NCBI RefSeq assembly: GCF_032027425.1
Contig: NZ_JAVSJA010000001.1
Span: 1,674,001 to 1,738,000 of the forward strand
DNA from: Microcystis wesenbergii NRERC-220
GTDB lineage: Bacteria; Cyanobacteriota; Cyanobacteriia; Cyanobacteriales; Microcystaceae
Direction of reading: 5' to 3'
DNA length: 64,000 bases
This document shows, piece by piece, positions 1 to 10,164 of the stretch. Position 1 is the stretch's first letter. Each line of letters opens with the position of its first letter. The notes under the pieces are model-generated. The model was not told the origin of the DNA and did no database searches. It saw nothing but the letters and a program-made list of their open reading frames with translations. The position numbers and the translations under genes were made by a program.

Positions 1-113
1 TCCCGCACCAGCGATCGCAACTCGCATCGTTTCCTATCTACTCTCTAATGTCTTGTCTTTATCACATTCGCTATTATACTTCACATTTCGTTACATTTTT
101 TTCAGATTGTCGA

Positions 114-273
114 GAAGGCAAAAGGCAGGAGGCAAAAGGCAGGAGGCAAAAGGCAGGAGGCAAAAGGCAGGAGGCAGGAGGCAAAAGGCAAAAGGCAAAA
201 GGCAGGAGGCAGGAGGCAAAAGGCAAAAGGCAGGAGGCAGGAGGCAAAAGGCAGGAGGCAGGAGATTATTTTT
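114..273. repeat. Heptanucleotide tandem repeat (AGGCAAA/AGGCAGG)
   Basis: About twenty tandem 7-bp units of AGGCAAA and AGGCAGG are read directly. Because 7 is not a multiple of 3, all frames stay open through the array and give spurious small reading frames on both strands. The same unit recurs near 11210, 53225 and 62437. This is a cyanobacterial short tandemly repeated repetitive sequence (STRR). Confidence 0.9.
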
Positions 274-318
274 ATTTATTCTCCCCCTGCAACGCGCACA
301 AAGTGGTCTCCCCACTTC

Positions 319-425
319 CTTGATAACTGCTGACTGCTTACTGATAACTGCTCACTGATAACTGCTCACTGATAACTGCTCACTGATAACTGTTTGCTGG
401 TCACTGATAACTGATAACTGATATT
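319..425. repeat. Heptanucleotide-type repeat (GATAACT/GATAACTGCTCACT)
   Basis: Imperfect tandem units based on GATAACT and its 14-bp variant GATAACTGCTCACT lie upstream of the ATPase gene. The same family recurs near 5735, 38425, 38850, 53095, 53290, 54760 and 55095. The rest of bases 1-493 shows nothing else recognisable. Confidence 0.85.
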
Positions 426-493
426 GTGATATGTAATTAGCTTAATTCGCTTACCTTTTTAGTTCACGCGTACACCCTCTTCAATCGATCGCT

Positions 494-3274
494 ATGACTT
501 TTCCCACTACGTCACCCCAAGTCTCGGAAATAGAGAATAATCGTGCTTGGCATAATTTAACTGGCGAACAAACCCTAGAAATACTGAGAACCAATGGGGA
601 AACCGGCTTAATCGAGGCTGAAATTGTTAAAAGAAAGGATATTTTCGGGTTAAATGAACTAAAAGAAACGGGGGGACGTAGCCCGTTAATGATTCTCTGG
701 GAACAGTTTACTAACATTATGTTAGTGATGCTGATTGCCGTGGCGGTGGTTTCGGCGGTTTTGGACCTGAAAAAAGGGGAATTTCCCAAAGATGCGATCG
801 CTATTTTTACGATTGTTATTTTAAACGGTATTTTAGGATATTTACAGGAAAGTCGGGCAGAAAAGGCATTAGCCGCCCTTAAGCAGTTATCCTCGCCGAA
901 AGTCCGGGTTATCCGTAATGGTAGCACCTTTGAAGTGGCGGCCAAGGAACTCGTACCCGGGGATATCATGTTACTGGAAGCGGGGGTACAAATTGCCGCC
1001 GATGGCAGATTATTAGAAGCACAAAACCTGCAAATCCGCGAAGCTGCCCTCACGGGGGAAGCGGAATCGGTGAATAAACAAGCACAGAAGGTTTTACCTG
1101 AAGATGCCTCTTTAGGCGATCGCATTAACCTCGTCTATCAGGGTACAGAAGTAGTACAGGGGCGCGGGAAAGTGGCGATTACCAAGACGGGAATGGATAC
1201 GGAAATCGGTAAAATCGCCGCCATGTTGCAAGGAGTAGAAAGTGAACCAACTCCCCTACAGCAGCGAATGTCGCAGTTAGGTAACGTTTTAGTGAGTAGT
1301 TCCCTAGCTTTAGTGGCTCTAGTCGTGCTTGGGGGCGTAATTCGCTTTGGTTGGCAGTTTTTTGAATCATTCCTCGAAACTTCCCTCAGTATGGCTGTGG
1401 CCGTTGTTCCCGAAGGTTTACCGGCAGTGGTAACGGTGACCTTGGCAATTGGAACCCAAAGAATGGTGAGAAGACAAGCTTTAATCCGTAAATTGCCAGC
1501 AGTGGAAACCTTAGGCTCGGTAACGACGATTTGCTCCGATAAAACCGGAACTTTAACTCAAAATAAAATGGTGGTGCAGAAAGTCAATACTTGCCACCAT
1601 GTCATTACTGTCGCGGGGGAAGGTTACGCGCCCATCGGTGAGTTTAGTGGTGCTAGTGAAAGTGATCCCGAACTACAGGCAATTTTAACGGCTTGTGTGC
1701 TGTGTAATGATGCACTTTTGCAGAATAAAGAGCAAGAATGGTCAATTTTAGGCGATCCCACCGAAGGAGCTTTACTGACGTTAGCGGGTAAAGGAGGACT
1801 ATATCGGGAAGCATTGGAACCAAAAAGCCCTCGTTTAGGCGAATTTCCCTTTTCTTCCGAACGAAAGAGAATGTCAGTAATCTGTGAGAATGCCCAGTTA
1901 GGTTTGGGGGATTCTGCCTATTTAATGTTTACCAAAGGCTCACCGGAATTAATTCTCGAACGTTGTTCTCTGATCCAAGTTGGGGCGGAAAGTCAACCCT
2001 TAACAGCAGCACAAAGAAGCCGTATTTTGGCACAAAATGACGAAATGGCGGGTAATGGCCTACGAGTCTTAGGTTTTTCCTATAAACCGATGACAGAAGT
2101 GCCGGAAGCGGAAAGAGAAGATAGTGAGGAACAATCCCTGGTTTGGTTGGGATTGGTGGGAATGCTCGATGCACCCCGCAAAGAAGTTAAAGAAGCGGTT
2201 GCCCTCTGTCGTCAAGCGGGAATTCGTCCGATTATGATTACTGGAGATCACCAATTAACGGCCAAGGCGATCGCCAGTGAATTGGGCATTGCGGCTGCTG
2301 GGGAGCGAGTAATCACCGGTAAAGAATTAGAAAAAATGTCTCAGAATGACCTAGAGGGAGAGGTAGATGGTGTTAGCGTCTATGCTCGTGTTTCTCCCGA
2401 ACATAAGCTGAGAATCGTCCAAGCTTTGCAAAAACGGGGCAAATTCGTCGCCATGACGGGGGACGGGGTGAACGATGCTCCGGCACTAAAACAAGCGGAT
2501 ATCGGTATCGCCATGGGCATTACCGGAACCGATGTCAGCAAAGAAGCCAGCGATATGATTTTGCTGGATGATAATTTTGCCACCATCGTCGCCGCCACCG
2601 AAGAAGGGCGCGTGGTTTACAGTAACATTCGGCGCTTTATTAAATACATTCTCGGCAGTAATATTGGCGAGGTTTTAACCATTGCAGCGGCTCCTCTGCT
2701 CGGTTTAGGCGGTGTACCCCTTTCTCCCTTGCAAATCCTCTGGATGAACCTTGTCACCGACGGTTTACCGGCTCTTGCTCTGGCAATGGAACCCGCCGAA
2801 CCTAATGTGATGAAACGTCCACCTTTTAGCCCCCGGGAAAGCATTTTCGCCCGCGGTTTGGGTTGGTATATGATTCGCATCGGCATCGTCTTTGCCATTC
2901 TCACCATTATTATGATGTACTGGGCTTACCGATATACTCAAGCAACCCCCGAAATCGGAGATCCCGGACGTTGGAAAACCATGGTATTTACTACCCTCTG
3001 TTTAGCACAAATGGGTCATGCTTTGGCGGTGCGTTCCCATACCCAGTTAGCTGTGCAAATGAATCCCTTCTCTAATCCTTACATTATCGCCGCCGTGGGT
3101 TTGACAACGATCCTACAATTGTTGTTAATTTATGCTCCTCCTCTACAAAACTTCTTCGGTACTCAATGGATTAGTGGCACGGAATTATTAATCTGTTTTG
3201 GATTTAGCGCCTTAATGTTTGTTTGGATTGAGTTAGAGAAGTTATTTATTCGCTGGTTCATGACGAAAAAATAA
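494..3274 (+). CDS. P-type (P2A-like) calcium-transporting ATPase
   Basis: A 926-residue cation pump of the inner membrane. N-terminal cation-ATPase domain at about residues 10-80. Actuator loop with LTGEAES near 187-193. M4 motif VPEGLPAVV at 305-313. Phosphorylation motif SDKTGTLTQ with the acceptor Asp at about 349. Hinge motif [16 protein letters not shown], then C-terminal membrane helices containing [16 protein letters not shown], the M6 N..TD signature of Ca-ATPases. Length and the M4 Glu and M6 Asn/Asp match the P2A family (Ca2+, possibly Mn2+), related to cyanobacterial PacL. All catalytic motifs are intact. The gene runs straight into an SLC13-type permease 4 bp downstream, so the two are probably co-transcribed. 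The ion is inferred from the family. Confidence 0.9.
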   Translation: MTFPTTSPQVSEIENNRAWHNLTGEQTLEILRTNGETGLIEAEIVKRKDIFGLNELKETGGRSPLMILWEQFTNIMLVMLIAVAVVSAVLDLKKGEFPKDAIAIFTIVILNGILGYLQESRAEKALAALKQLSSPKVRVIRNGSTFEVAAKELVPGDIMLLEAGVQIAADGRLLEAQNLQIREAALTGEAESVNKQAQKVLPEDASLGDRINLVYQGTEVVQGRGKVAITKTGMDTEIGKIAAMLQGVESEPTPLQQRMSQLGNVLVSSSLALVALVVLGGVIRFGWQFFESFLETSLSMAVAVVPEGLPAVVTVTLAIGTQRMVRRQALIRKLPAVETLGSVTTICSDKTGTLTQNKMVVQKVNTCHHVITVAGEGYAPIGEFSGASESDPELQAILTACVLCNDALLQNKEQEWSILGDPTEGALLTLAGKGGLYREALEPKSPRLGEFPFSSERKRMSVICENAQLGLGDSAYLMFTKGSPELILERCSLIQVGAESQPLTAAQRSRILAQNDEMAGNGLRVLGFSYKPMTEVPEAEREDSEEQSLVWLGLVGMLDAPRKEVKEAVALCRQAGIRPIMITGDHQLTAKAIASELGIAAAGERVITGKELEKMSQNDLEGEVDGVSVYARVSPEHKLRIVQALQKRGKFVAMTGDGVNDAPALKQADIGIAMGITGTDVSKEASDMILLDDNFATIVAATEEGRVVYSNIRRFIKYILGSNIGEVLTIAAAPLLGLGGVPLSPLQILWMNLVTDGLPALALAMEPAEPNVMKRPPFSPRESIFARGLGWYMIRIGIVFAILTIIMMYWAYRYTQATPEIGDPGRWKTMVFTTLCLAQMGHALAVRSHTQLAVQMNPFSNPYIIAAVGLTTILQLLLIYAPPLQNFFGTQWISGTELLICFGFSALMFVWIELEKLFIRWFMTKK

Positions 3275-3278
3275 ATCA

Positions 3279-5078
3279 ATGCCAACACCAATTATTCTGA
3301 CTTTAACGGTTTTAGTCGTTGCTTTAGTCGCTTTCGTGGCGGAATGGCTACCAGTAGATTTAACCGCTTTATGCGTGGCGATTGTCCTCATTCTCTTGGG
3401 TTTAGTTACTCCCGAAGAAGGTATCGCCGGGTTTAGTAATTCTGCCACGGTGACAGTGATGGCGATGTTTGTGCTTAGTGCCGGAATTACCCGCACGGGA
3501 GTGATTCAAGTAATTCGCGATCGCTTGCTGGTTTGGGGGGGCAAAAGTCCCCACCAACAGGTATTTGTCCTAGGGGCATTAGTGGGGCCGATTAGTGCTT
3601 TTATTAATAACACGGCAGTGGTGGCGATCTTTTTACCCATCGTTGAAGATTGGTGTAAAAAACAAAAAATTTCTCCTTCTAAGTTATTAATTCCCCTTTC
3701 CTACGCCACAGTTTTAGCGGGGATGATTACCGTGGTGGGAACTTCTACTAACATTCTCGCTAGTGGTATTTCTGCCAAGCTGGGTTATGGGGAATTTAGC
3801 TTATTTCAATTTACTGCTTTAGGATTAGTCACTTTTTTAGCAGGTTTGATTTATTTAACAATTTTTGCCCCAAAATTACTACCCGATCGCAAATCTTCCG
3901 CAGGGGAATTTTTAGACGATGATTATGGTTCTAAAGTATATCTGAGTGAGGTAATTATTACCCCTCGTTCTAATCTTATCGGTCAAACTTTATCCCAAAG
4001 TGGACTACAAAGAAAGTTTGATTTTGATGTGTTGGAATTAATCAGAAATAAGGTACATTTACCCCAACCTTTAGCCGATAAAGTTCTCAATGCTGGCGAT
4101 ATTTTAATCGTTCATAGTAGTCGGGAAGAACTATTAAAAATTAAAGATGAACGAGGCTTAGAAATCTTTGCCGATGTCAAATTTCAGAAAGGAGATATTG
4201 AATCGACAATTACTACAGGTGAGGAAAAATTAGCCGAGGTTTTGATTCTATCTAATTCCCGTTTAATTGGGACAACTTTAAAAGATCTAAAATTCCGTCA
4301 GCGTTATAATGCAACAGTTCTAGCGATTCGGCGTGGTTCGGAATTACTACAAGGAAGATTAGGGAAAATTCCTTTAAAATTTGGCGACTTGCTCTTAGTT
4401 CAGGGACCAAAACAGAGTTTTGTGGGGTTACAAACCACGCGAGAATTATTAGTTTTAGAAGAAAAAGAGCTTGAATCATTGCGACAGGATAAAGGCATTA
4501 TTGCTTTAATGATTACTTTGTTAGTGATTATTATTGCTGCTTTTGATATTCAACCGATTCTTGTCACCAGTTTAGTCGGGGTGGTTTTAATGGTAATTAC
4601 TGGCTGTCTAAAACCGGGAGAAGTCTATGGTTCCATTCGTTGGGATATTATCTTTTTATTAGCGGGTTTAATTCCCCTGGGTACTGCCATGGATAACTCG
4701 GGAACGACTAAATGGTTGGCAGATAATTTAGTGGCTATCGGCGGTCATCTTTCGGGGTTTTGGATCTTAGTTTTCTTCTATCTAATTACCTCAGTTTTAA
4801 CTGAAATCCTCTCTAATAACGCCGCCGTGGTGTTAATGATTCCCGTCGCCGTGGAAGTAGCGAAAACGTTGGGTTTAAATCCTTTGGCATTTATGTATGC
4901 TGTCACCTTTGCTGCTTCTAATAGTTATCTAACACCGATTGGCTATCAAACTAATACCATGGTTTATGCACCAGGCGGCTATAAATTCCTCGATTTTACC
5001 CGTTTGGGTGCGCCCCTAAATTTAATTTTGACGATTTTAACCCCTAGTTTAATTGTCTTGTTTTATGGCTTGAAATAA
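3279..5078 (+). CDS. SLC13/DASS-family permease with two TrkA-C domains
   Basis: A 599-residue inner-membrane transporter. Two blocks of hydrophobic helices (about residues 1-195 and 400-599) flank a soluble middle with two RCK_C/TrkA-C modules (about 210-285 and 305-385). The two inverted halves each carry an Asn-rich hairpin: FINNTAVVAIFLP in the first and LSNNAAVVLMIPVA in the second, each followed by a T-N motif (GTSTNI, GYQTNTM). This is the DASS/ArsB-like fold. Cyanobacterial relatives are annotated as sulfate or dicarboxylate transporters; the substrate cannot be read from sequence. The start is 4 bp after the ATPase stop, which suggests one operon. A strong hairpin follows the stop. 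Confidence 0.85.
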   Translation: MPTPIILTLTVLVVALVAFVAEWLPVDLTALCVAIVLILLGLVTPEEGIAGFSNSATVTVMAMFVLSAGITRTGVIQVIRDRLLVWGGKSPHQQVFVLGALVGPISAFINNTAVVAIFLPIVEDWCKKQKISPSKLLIPLSYATVLAGMITVVGTSTNILASGISAKLGYGEFSLFQFTALGLVTFLAGLIYLTIFAPKLLPDRKSSAGEFLDDDYGSKVYLSEVIITPRSNLIGQTLSQSGLQRKFDFDVLELIRNKVHLPQPLADKVLNAGDILIVHSSREELLKIKDERGLEIFADVKFQKGDIESTITTGEEKLAEVLILSNSRLIGTTLKDLKFRQRYNATVLAIRRGSELLQGRLGKIPLKFGDLLLVQGPKQSFVGLQTTRELLVLEEKELESLRQDKGIIALMITLLVIIIAAFDIQPILVTSLVGVVLMVITGCLKPGEVYGSIRWDIIFLLAGLIPLGTAMDNSGTTKWLADNLVAIGGHLSGFWILVFFYLITSVLTEILSNNAAVVLMIPVAVEVAKTLGLNPLAFMYAVTFAASNSYLTPIGYQTNTMVYAPGGYKFLDFTRLGAPLNLILTILTPSLIVLFYGLK

Positions 5079-5086
5079 AGAAAGAA

Positions 5087-5111
5087 AGAGATCGAAGAAT
5101 CTTCGATCTCT
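5087..5111. terminator. Bidirectional hairpin terminator
   Basis: Perfect 11-bp arms AGAGATCGAAG / CTTCGATCTCT with a 3-base loop lie between two convergent genes. Short A and T runs flank it, so it can serve both strands. Confidence 0.65.
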
Positions 5112-5136
5112 AAAAAGAATTTGATAGTAGTCAAAA

Positions 5137-5694
5137 CTATTTCGATTCGGCGAAGCGTTTACGCAGGGATTCGGCTCGCTTTTTCGCTACGGTATTGTTA
5201 GGATCAAATTTGAGAGTTTCTTCGTAGGTTTCGAGAGCTTTTTTAGCCATCTGTTTCTTTTCGTAAACATTGCCAAGATTATTGAGAGCGATCGAGTATT
5301 GAGGATAAAGTTTAATTGCTTCTTTGTAGTTACGAATCGCTAATTCTAATTGTTCTTGGGCAAAATAGGAAAAACCGAGCGCATTGTAGATTAGAGCTTG
5401 ATTTTCTGGTTCGATGTTTTCTTCCTCAGAGATTTTTAAAGCCTTTTGTAGTAAACTCAATGCTTGAACATAGAGTTTTTTATCGAGATACAGACTCCCT
5501 AATTCATAGTATTCTTTAGCTGTACCTTTTTCTTTTTGCAATTTCTTTTGTAGCTTGTTAAAGGTTCCTTCCACTCGACGGGTTTTAAAGATTTGCACGA
5601 TGACAAAAATTCCTAAACCAATCACGAAAATTAGCAATCCAGAAACGTAAATAAGCGGCAGGGTATCTTCCATAATTAGCGATCGAGCAATCAA
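5137..5694 (-). CDS. Membrane-anchored TPR protein
   Basis: A 185-residue protein with one N-terminal membrane helix (about residues 15-35, LIYVSGLLIFVIGLGIFVIV). A basic, probably cytoplasmic segment follows, then three to four tetratricopeptide repeats (about 60-175) with signatures such as YYELGSLYLDKKLYVQALSL and ALNNLGNVYEKKQMAKKALE. It probably acts as a protein-interaction scaffold at the membrane; no partner is implied by the neighbours. A second Met at residue 8 (position 5673) is an equally good start. Monocistronic and convergent to the transporter operon. Confidence 0.75.
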   Translation of the reverse strand: MIARSLIMEDTLPLIYVSGLLIFVIGLGIFVIVQIFKTRRVEGTFNKLQKKLQKEKGTAKEYYELGSLYLDKKLYVQALSLLQKALKISEEENIEPENQALIYNALGFSYFAQEQLELAIRNYKEAIKLYPQYSIALNNLGNVYEKKQMAKKALETYEETLKFDPNNTVAKKRAESLRKRFAESK

Positions 5695-5732
5695 TATTTT
5701 TATACTTATTCCCTCAAATTATAACAGGATTT

Positions 5733-5820
5733 AGTCAGTGATCAGTGATCAGTTATCAGTGATCACTGATCAGATTTGAGTTTTCAGTTCACTGATTACT
5801 GATTACTGTTCACTGTTCAC
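5733..5820. repeat. Dispersed GATCAGT/TATCAGT repeat
   Basis: Imperfect tandem copies of CAGTGATCAGT, CAGTTATCAGT and GATTACT lie between the TPR gene and the solute-binding gene. They belong to the same heptad family as the array at 319-425. Confidence 0.7.
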
Positions 5821-5834
5821 AGCAAAAAAGCACC

Positions 5835-6617
5835 CTATCTCCCCATTTCCCGAATTCTCAGGGGTAAGCCCCAATAGTTCACCCGTTCTGCTAACCAGCC
5901 GGTGGATTCTAGCCGCTCGATCGCTTGGTTGACGCGTTCTCGGAGACTTTGGTACTGTAAACCTTTAGGGAGAACGACTCCTAGAGCGATCGCGCCCAAC
6001 TGGATCGGTAATTGACGATAATTGGGGAATTGCCGCACCCAACCGGTTAAAAGACTATTATCAGCCGCAAAAGCGTCTATTTCCCCCGTTTCCAGTAAAT
6101 TAAAAGCTTCTTGATAGGAAGCAACCCCGCGCAGGATAGCGTTAGGCAAATTGGAACGCACAAGGGCGATTGTCGTCGAACCGTTGAGTACGGCGATTCT
6201 AGAGTTAGCTAGGTCTTCTAAACGCTGAAATTGCTGGTTTTTCGTCACAAAACCGCTGCTATCGAGGTAATAAAAGGGGCTAAAATCCACTAAGCGCTGA
6301 CGTGCAGGAGTAATCGCCACACGAGCGATCGCCAAATCCACCCGATCATCAATAACCACCTGTAAACGTTCTTGATTACTAACGGGTTGGAGAATAATAG
6401 CACTGTCAGAACCGAGAATTTCTGCGGCTAGACGTTTAGCGATGTCGATTTCCAATCCTTGCAGATTCCCCTGAGAATCAAGGAAAGCGAGGGGAGGGAG
6501 ATTATTTTTGACAGCGACAATTAATTTTCCCCGGCGTATAATCGTATCGAGATCGGTGCTAAAACTTGGAGCTACACCTAAGAGCAAAAAACCAAGAATA
6601 AATAACAAATTTTTCAT
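5835..6617 (-). CDS. Extracellular solute-binding protein, family 3
   Basis: A 260-residue periplasmic protein with a cleavable signal peptide (about residues 1-20, MKNLLFILGFLLLGVAPSFS). The type 3 binding fold follows: IIRRGKLIVAVKNNLPPLAF near 26-45, LQGLEIDIAKRLAAEILG, and VDLAIARVAITPARQ. Relatives bind polar amino acids. No ABC permease or ATPase lies next to it, so it may serve a distant transporter or act as an orphan sensor. Its ATG overlaps the TGA of the upstream diguanylate cyclase remnant (ATGA), which indicates that the two were once an operon of solute sensor plus c-di-GMP enzyme. The ligand is inferred only at family level. Confidence 0.82.
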   Translation of the reverse strand: MKNLLFILGFLLLGVAPSFSTDLDTIIRRGKLIVAVKNNLPPLAFLDSQGNLQGLEIDIAKRLAAEILGSDSAIILQPVSNQERLQVVIDDRVDLAIARVAITPARQRLVDFSPFYYLDSSGFVTKNQQFQRLEDLANSRIAVLNGSTTIALVRSNLPNAILRGVASYQEAFNLLETGEIDAFAADNSLLTGWVRQFPNYRQLPIQLGAIALGVVLPKGLQYQSLRERVNQAIERLESTGWLAERVNYWGLPLRIREMGR

Positions 6618-6885
6618 ACTGTTTTACCTAAACTAACTCGATTTCTACCTTGATTTTTAGCGGCGAACATGGCATGATCAGCCCGCTCGATCACCGCTTC
6701 TAGATTATTATCTTCAGGGCTAAATGTTGCGAAACCGAGATCAAAGCAAAACTACTGCCAAAAAGAAAATCTAGTCTCAAAAATAAATGCAGGTAAAAAT
6801 AATTGCCCAAATAGCCTAAAATAATTGATATAACCAACAGGGGCAATGATTTGTTACCCAATCTGGGCAGGTGCTTTAATGCCAT
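6614..6885 (-). pseudogene. Diguanylate cyclase (GGDEF) with large internal deletion
   Basis: The N-terminal part, from the ATG at 6885, is a membrane-sensor start with a helix (LPLLVISIILGYLGNYF, then DFLFGSSFA). Around 6742-6748 the reading jumps to another frame, which encodes the extreme C-terminus of a GGDEF domain (FDLGFATFSPED, then ADHAMFAAKNQGRNRVSL) and ends in TGA at 6614. The whole sensor and catalytic core, including the GGDEF signature, is missing. An out-of-frame internal deletion of a full-length enzyme is the simplest explanation. The TGA overlaps the ATG of the solute-binding gene. Confidence 0.75.
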
Positions 6886-7039
6886 GGCGAGCTAGTGGTG
6901 ATAGAAAAAAAGTCATTCATTATAACCATTGTAAAGGTCAATCCGCCTCTAGTTTCTAGAAGTCCGCTTTTTTCGACTAGAATAAAAAAAGCCAGTCAGA
7001 ATAGCCACAATTAAGAAAATTTCTCCTCTTAGACTTGAC

Positions 7040-9967
7040 GTGAAAGAGTCCCTCAACCCTACTTCTTTGGATCTCAAAACCATTTTTCCCTTTAAACTCG
7101 ACGACTTCCAGCAATCGGCGATCGCATCTCTCGCTGCCGGTAAATCAGTGGTTGTCTGCGCTCCCACGGGTTCCGGCAAAACTTTAATCGGAGAATACGC
7201 TATCTATCGCGCCCTAGAAAGGGGCAAACGGGTTTTCTACACCACTCCCCTGAAAGCTCTTTCTAACCAAAAATTCCGGGATTTTCAAGAAAAATTCGGT
7301 CGCACCCCCACCGATGGCGATGAGGATTCCCCGCTGCTGTTTGCGGAAGTGGGATTAATTACCGGCGATGTGGTGATCAATCCCTCAGCATTAATTGTAG
7401 TCATGACTACAGAAATTTTTCGCAATATGCTGTATAGGACTCCGATCGGTCAGGTAGGCACTTCCCTAGAAAACGTGGAAACCCTGGTTCTCGATGAATG
7501 TCACTATATCAGCGATCGAGGTCGCGGCACCGTTTGGGAAGAATCAATTATCTACTGTCCCCCTAGTATCCAATTAGTGGCCCTCTCCGCCACCATCGGC
7601 AACCCGGGGGAACTCACCGACTGGATTAACTGGGTGCGGCAACTGCCCCAATCCGGCGACAATAAACAGACCTCCAGCTGCGAGCTAATTAACTCCGATT
7701 TTCGCCCCGTCCCCCTGCGCTTTTATTTCGCCAATAAAGAGGGATTATTCCCGCTGCTCGACCCAAAACAGAGCAAAGTTAACCCGAAACTACACTCAAA
7801 AGTCGGCCACGGCAAACCCCGACGCTTAAAACGAGAAGATTGTCCCACCATCGCCTCGATTGTCACCACTCTGCGGGACAAGGATATGCTCCCGGCCATT
7901 TACGTCATTTTCAGCCGTAAAGGTTGCGATCAGGCGATTCGAGAGCTAAAAAACCTCAATCTCGTTAATCCAGAAGAAGCTAGAGCCATTTACTACCGTT
8001 TACTCATTTTCTTCCTGGAAGATAATCCCAATCTGCAAGAACTCGCCCTTTCCTTCTTTGCCGTCGAAAATCCGCCTCTACACCAAAAATTACTGGCTTT
8101 TTTCGCGAATAACCCCCAGTCCGACGAGCAACTCCTCAGCCTCTTAACCGCCGACCCCGAGACGAAAAATCAACTGTTTGAATTCCTGGCCAGTGCTTCC
8201 CAATTGGTGCGCGCCGACCAAGTGGAACCCCTCACCCGGGGCTGTGGTGTTCACCATGCGGGGGTTTTACCCCTCTGGAAAGAGTTAGTCGAACAACTCT
8301 TTGAAGCCGGTTTAATTAAGGTGGTTTTTGCCACCGCTACTCTCTCGGCCGGGATTAATATGCCCGCCCGCACCACCGTTATCTCGGCCCTCTCCAAACG
8401 CACCGATGATGGCCATAGTATGCTGACTCCCTCGGAATTTGTCCAGATTGCCGGCCGGGCCGGTCGCCGGGGAATGGACGCGGTGGGCCATGTGGTGACA
8501 GTACAAACGCCCTTTGAAGGGGCAAAAGAAGCGGCTTTTCTGGCCACCGCCCAACCGGAACCTCTGCAAAGCTGTTTTGCGCCCAGTTACGGCATGGTCT
8601 TAAATCTCCTGCAAAAACACAGTCTAGAGGAGGCCAAAGACCTCTTAGAGCGCAGTTTCGCCGAATATCTCGCTCGTTTGAAGTTAAGCCCCGAACGACA
8701 ACAGATTACCGCCTTAACCACCGAATTAGCTAAGTTGGATATGGAATTAGCCGGGATCGAGCGGGAGCAGGTCTTCAGTTACGAAAAGCTACGGGAAAGA
8801 CTGCGGGAGGAAGAAAGACTGTATAAAATCCTCGCTAGTCAGTCAGAGGCACAGAAAAGACAGGAAATACATCTAAAATTGCCGAATATTCCCGTCGGAA
8901 CTATCCTCCATCTCAAGGGCAAACACATTAAGGTTCCCGTCCCCGTCCCCGCTATCTTTGTCAATACCCTGCACGGAGCCGGTCAAGTGCGAACCCTTGT
9001 TTGTTTAGGCAGTGATAATCGCTGGTATTTAGCCGCCTATGCCGATATTAGCGAGATCGATCGAGGTTTTCTCTCTCCTGCGGAATTAGGCGAACTGATA
9101 CCCCCTTCTCTAGCAGCAGTCTCCCTAGGGGGTTGGCGCAAGGGTGAGGAAAATACTCAGGCGATCGCCGATTTAATCCCCCAACAAGTGCAGGGCATCC
9201 CACCGGTGACGGAACTGGCAACACAAGCACAAAGAATTGAAATTGTCAATAGTCAAATTGCCGCTCATCCCCTGCAAAAACGCAAAAATCCAGGGCGATT
9301 GATGAAATTATACTACGATCGAGAGATTGCTCGCGATAAGTTACACAAAGCCCAGATTAAATACCAGAAACAACAATCGCGCAAATCCTACTACTGGGAA
9401 GAATTTCTGAATCTAATCGAGATTTTGCGAGAATTCCAAGCATTAGAGGGTTATTTGCCCACTCCCCTCGGAGAAGCGGCGGCCACTATTCGCGGGGAAA
9501 ATGAACTCTGGTTAGGATTAGCGATGATGTCCGGAGATTTGGACAGATTGACTCCTAGCCAACTAGCCGCCGCCATCAGCGCCATGATTACGGAACCCCC
9601 TCGCCCCGATACTTGGTGCAATTACCCGCCTGTGCCAGAAGTTATCGATATTTTGCGGCAAGGAGAAGGAAATTCCCCCGGTCTGCGAGAAGTTCGCCGT
9701 TTACTCTATCAAGCTCAATCTCGCTACGATATCACCATTCCCGTCTGGTTAGAAACCCAACTGATGGGGATTGCCTCCCGTTGGGCCCAGGGGACATCCT
9801 GGCCGGAATTGTGCGAAAATACTAGCCTCGATGAGGGAGATCTAGTGCGATTATTACGGCGCACCGTCGATGTTCTCTGGCAAATTCCCCAAATTCCCCG
9901 GGTTTCCCAAGTTCTTAAAGATAATGCCCGTCTCGCCGTCACAGCCATGAAGCGCTTTCCTTTATAA
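7040..9967 (+). CDS. Ski2/Mtr4-like DExH-box RNA helicase
   Basis: A 975-residue superfamily 2 helicase. Motif I CAPTGSGKT at about residues 40-48, Ia TTPLKALSNQKF, motif II LDECHYISD, motif III LSATIGNP. In the second RecA domain are ATLSAGINMPARTTV and the motif VI region QIAGRAGRRGMD. A long helical insert lies between the RecA domains, and the C-terminal part (about 560-975) holds the beta-barrel and ratchet or DSHCT-like helical region of Ski2-type enzymes. Plant chloroplast ISE2 is a known relative; a role in RNA processing or decay is inferred. Translation probably begins at the GTG at 7040 (KESLNPTSL), since no upstream in-frame ATG is seen. A MITE-like element starts at the base after the stop codon. 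Confidence 0.85.
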   Translation: MKESLNPTSLDLKTIFPFKLDDFQQSAIASLAAGKSVVVCAPTGSGKTLIGEYAIYRALERGKRVFYTTPLKALSNQKFRDFQEKFGRTPTDGDEDSPLLFAEVGLITGDVVINPSALIVVMTTEIFRNMLYRTPIGQVGTSLENVETLVLDECHYISDRGRGTVWEESIIYCPPSIQLVALSATIGNPGELTDWINWVRQLPQSGDNKQTSSCELINSDFRPVPLRFYFANKEGLFPLLDPKQSKVNPKLHSKVGHGKPRRLKREDCPTIASIVTTLRDKDMLPAIYVIFSRKGCDQAIRELKNLNLVNPEEARAIYYRLLIFFLEDNPNLQELALSFFAVENPPLHQKLLAFFANNPQSDEQLLSLLTADPETKNQLFEFLASASQLVRADQVEPLTRGCGVHHAGVLPLWKELVEQLFEAGLIKVVFATATLSAGINMPARTTVISALSKRTDDGHSMLTPSEFVQIAGRAGRRGMDAVGHVVTVQTPFEGAKEAAFLATAQPEPLQSCFAPSYGMVLNLLQKHSLEEAKDLLERSFAEYLARLKLSPERQQITALTTELAKLDMELAGIEREQVFSYEKLRERLREEERLYKILASQSEAQKRQEIHLKLPNIPVGTILHLKGKHIKVPVPVPAIFVNTLHGAGQVRTLVCLGSDNRWYLAAYADISEIDRGFLSPAELGELIPPSLAAVSLGGWRKGEENTQAIADLIPQQVQGIPPVTELATQAQRIEIVNSQIAAHPLQKRKNPGRLMKLYYDREIARDKLHKAQIKYQKQQSRKSYYWEEFLNLIEILREFQALEGYLPTPLGEAAATIRGENELWLGLAMMSGDLDRLTPSQLAAAISAMITEPPRPDTWCNYPPVPEVIDILRQGEGNSPGLREVRRLLYQAQSRYDITIPVWLETQLMGIASRWAQGTSWPELCENTSLDEGDLVRLLRRTVDVLWQIPQIPRVSQVLKDNARLAVTAMKRFPL

Positions 9968-10149
9968 TAGACCTCTTGTAGAAATCAAAAATCGTTGTTA
10001 GGGTTAGGAGCCAGTAGCCAGTAGTCAGTAGTCAGGAGAATTAAAAATAAGCATTAATCAATTAAATGGTATATTTACAGATTTTATGCCATTTAATCCT
10101 TATTTTTGACGTTTTTGAACCCTGAAAAATTAATTATGCAAGAGGTCTA
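9968..10149. mobile_element. MITE-like element, TAGACCTCTTG family (copy 1)
   Basis: A 182-bp element with terminal inverted repeats TAGACCTCTTGTA / TGCAAGAGGTCTA. It has no coding capacity and is AT-rich inside. A related copy lies at 28859-29041 with the same internal words (AATTAAATG, ATTTTATGC, AAAAATTAATTATG). It begins at the base after the helicase stop. Confidence 0.75.
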
Positions 10150-10164
10150 ATATTGATCGCTCTT

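Noticed and set aside
48-358. Three overlapping open frames of 74-101 residues on both strands
   Set aside because: All are made of the 7-bp AGGCAAA array, which keeps every frame open. Composition (KRQEAGG repeats) follows the DNA repeat.
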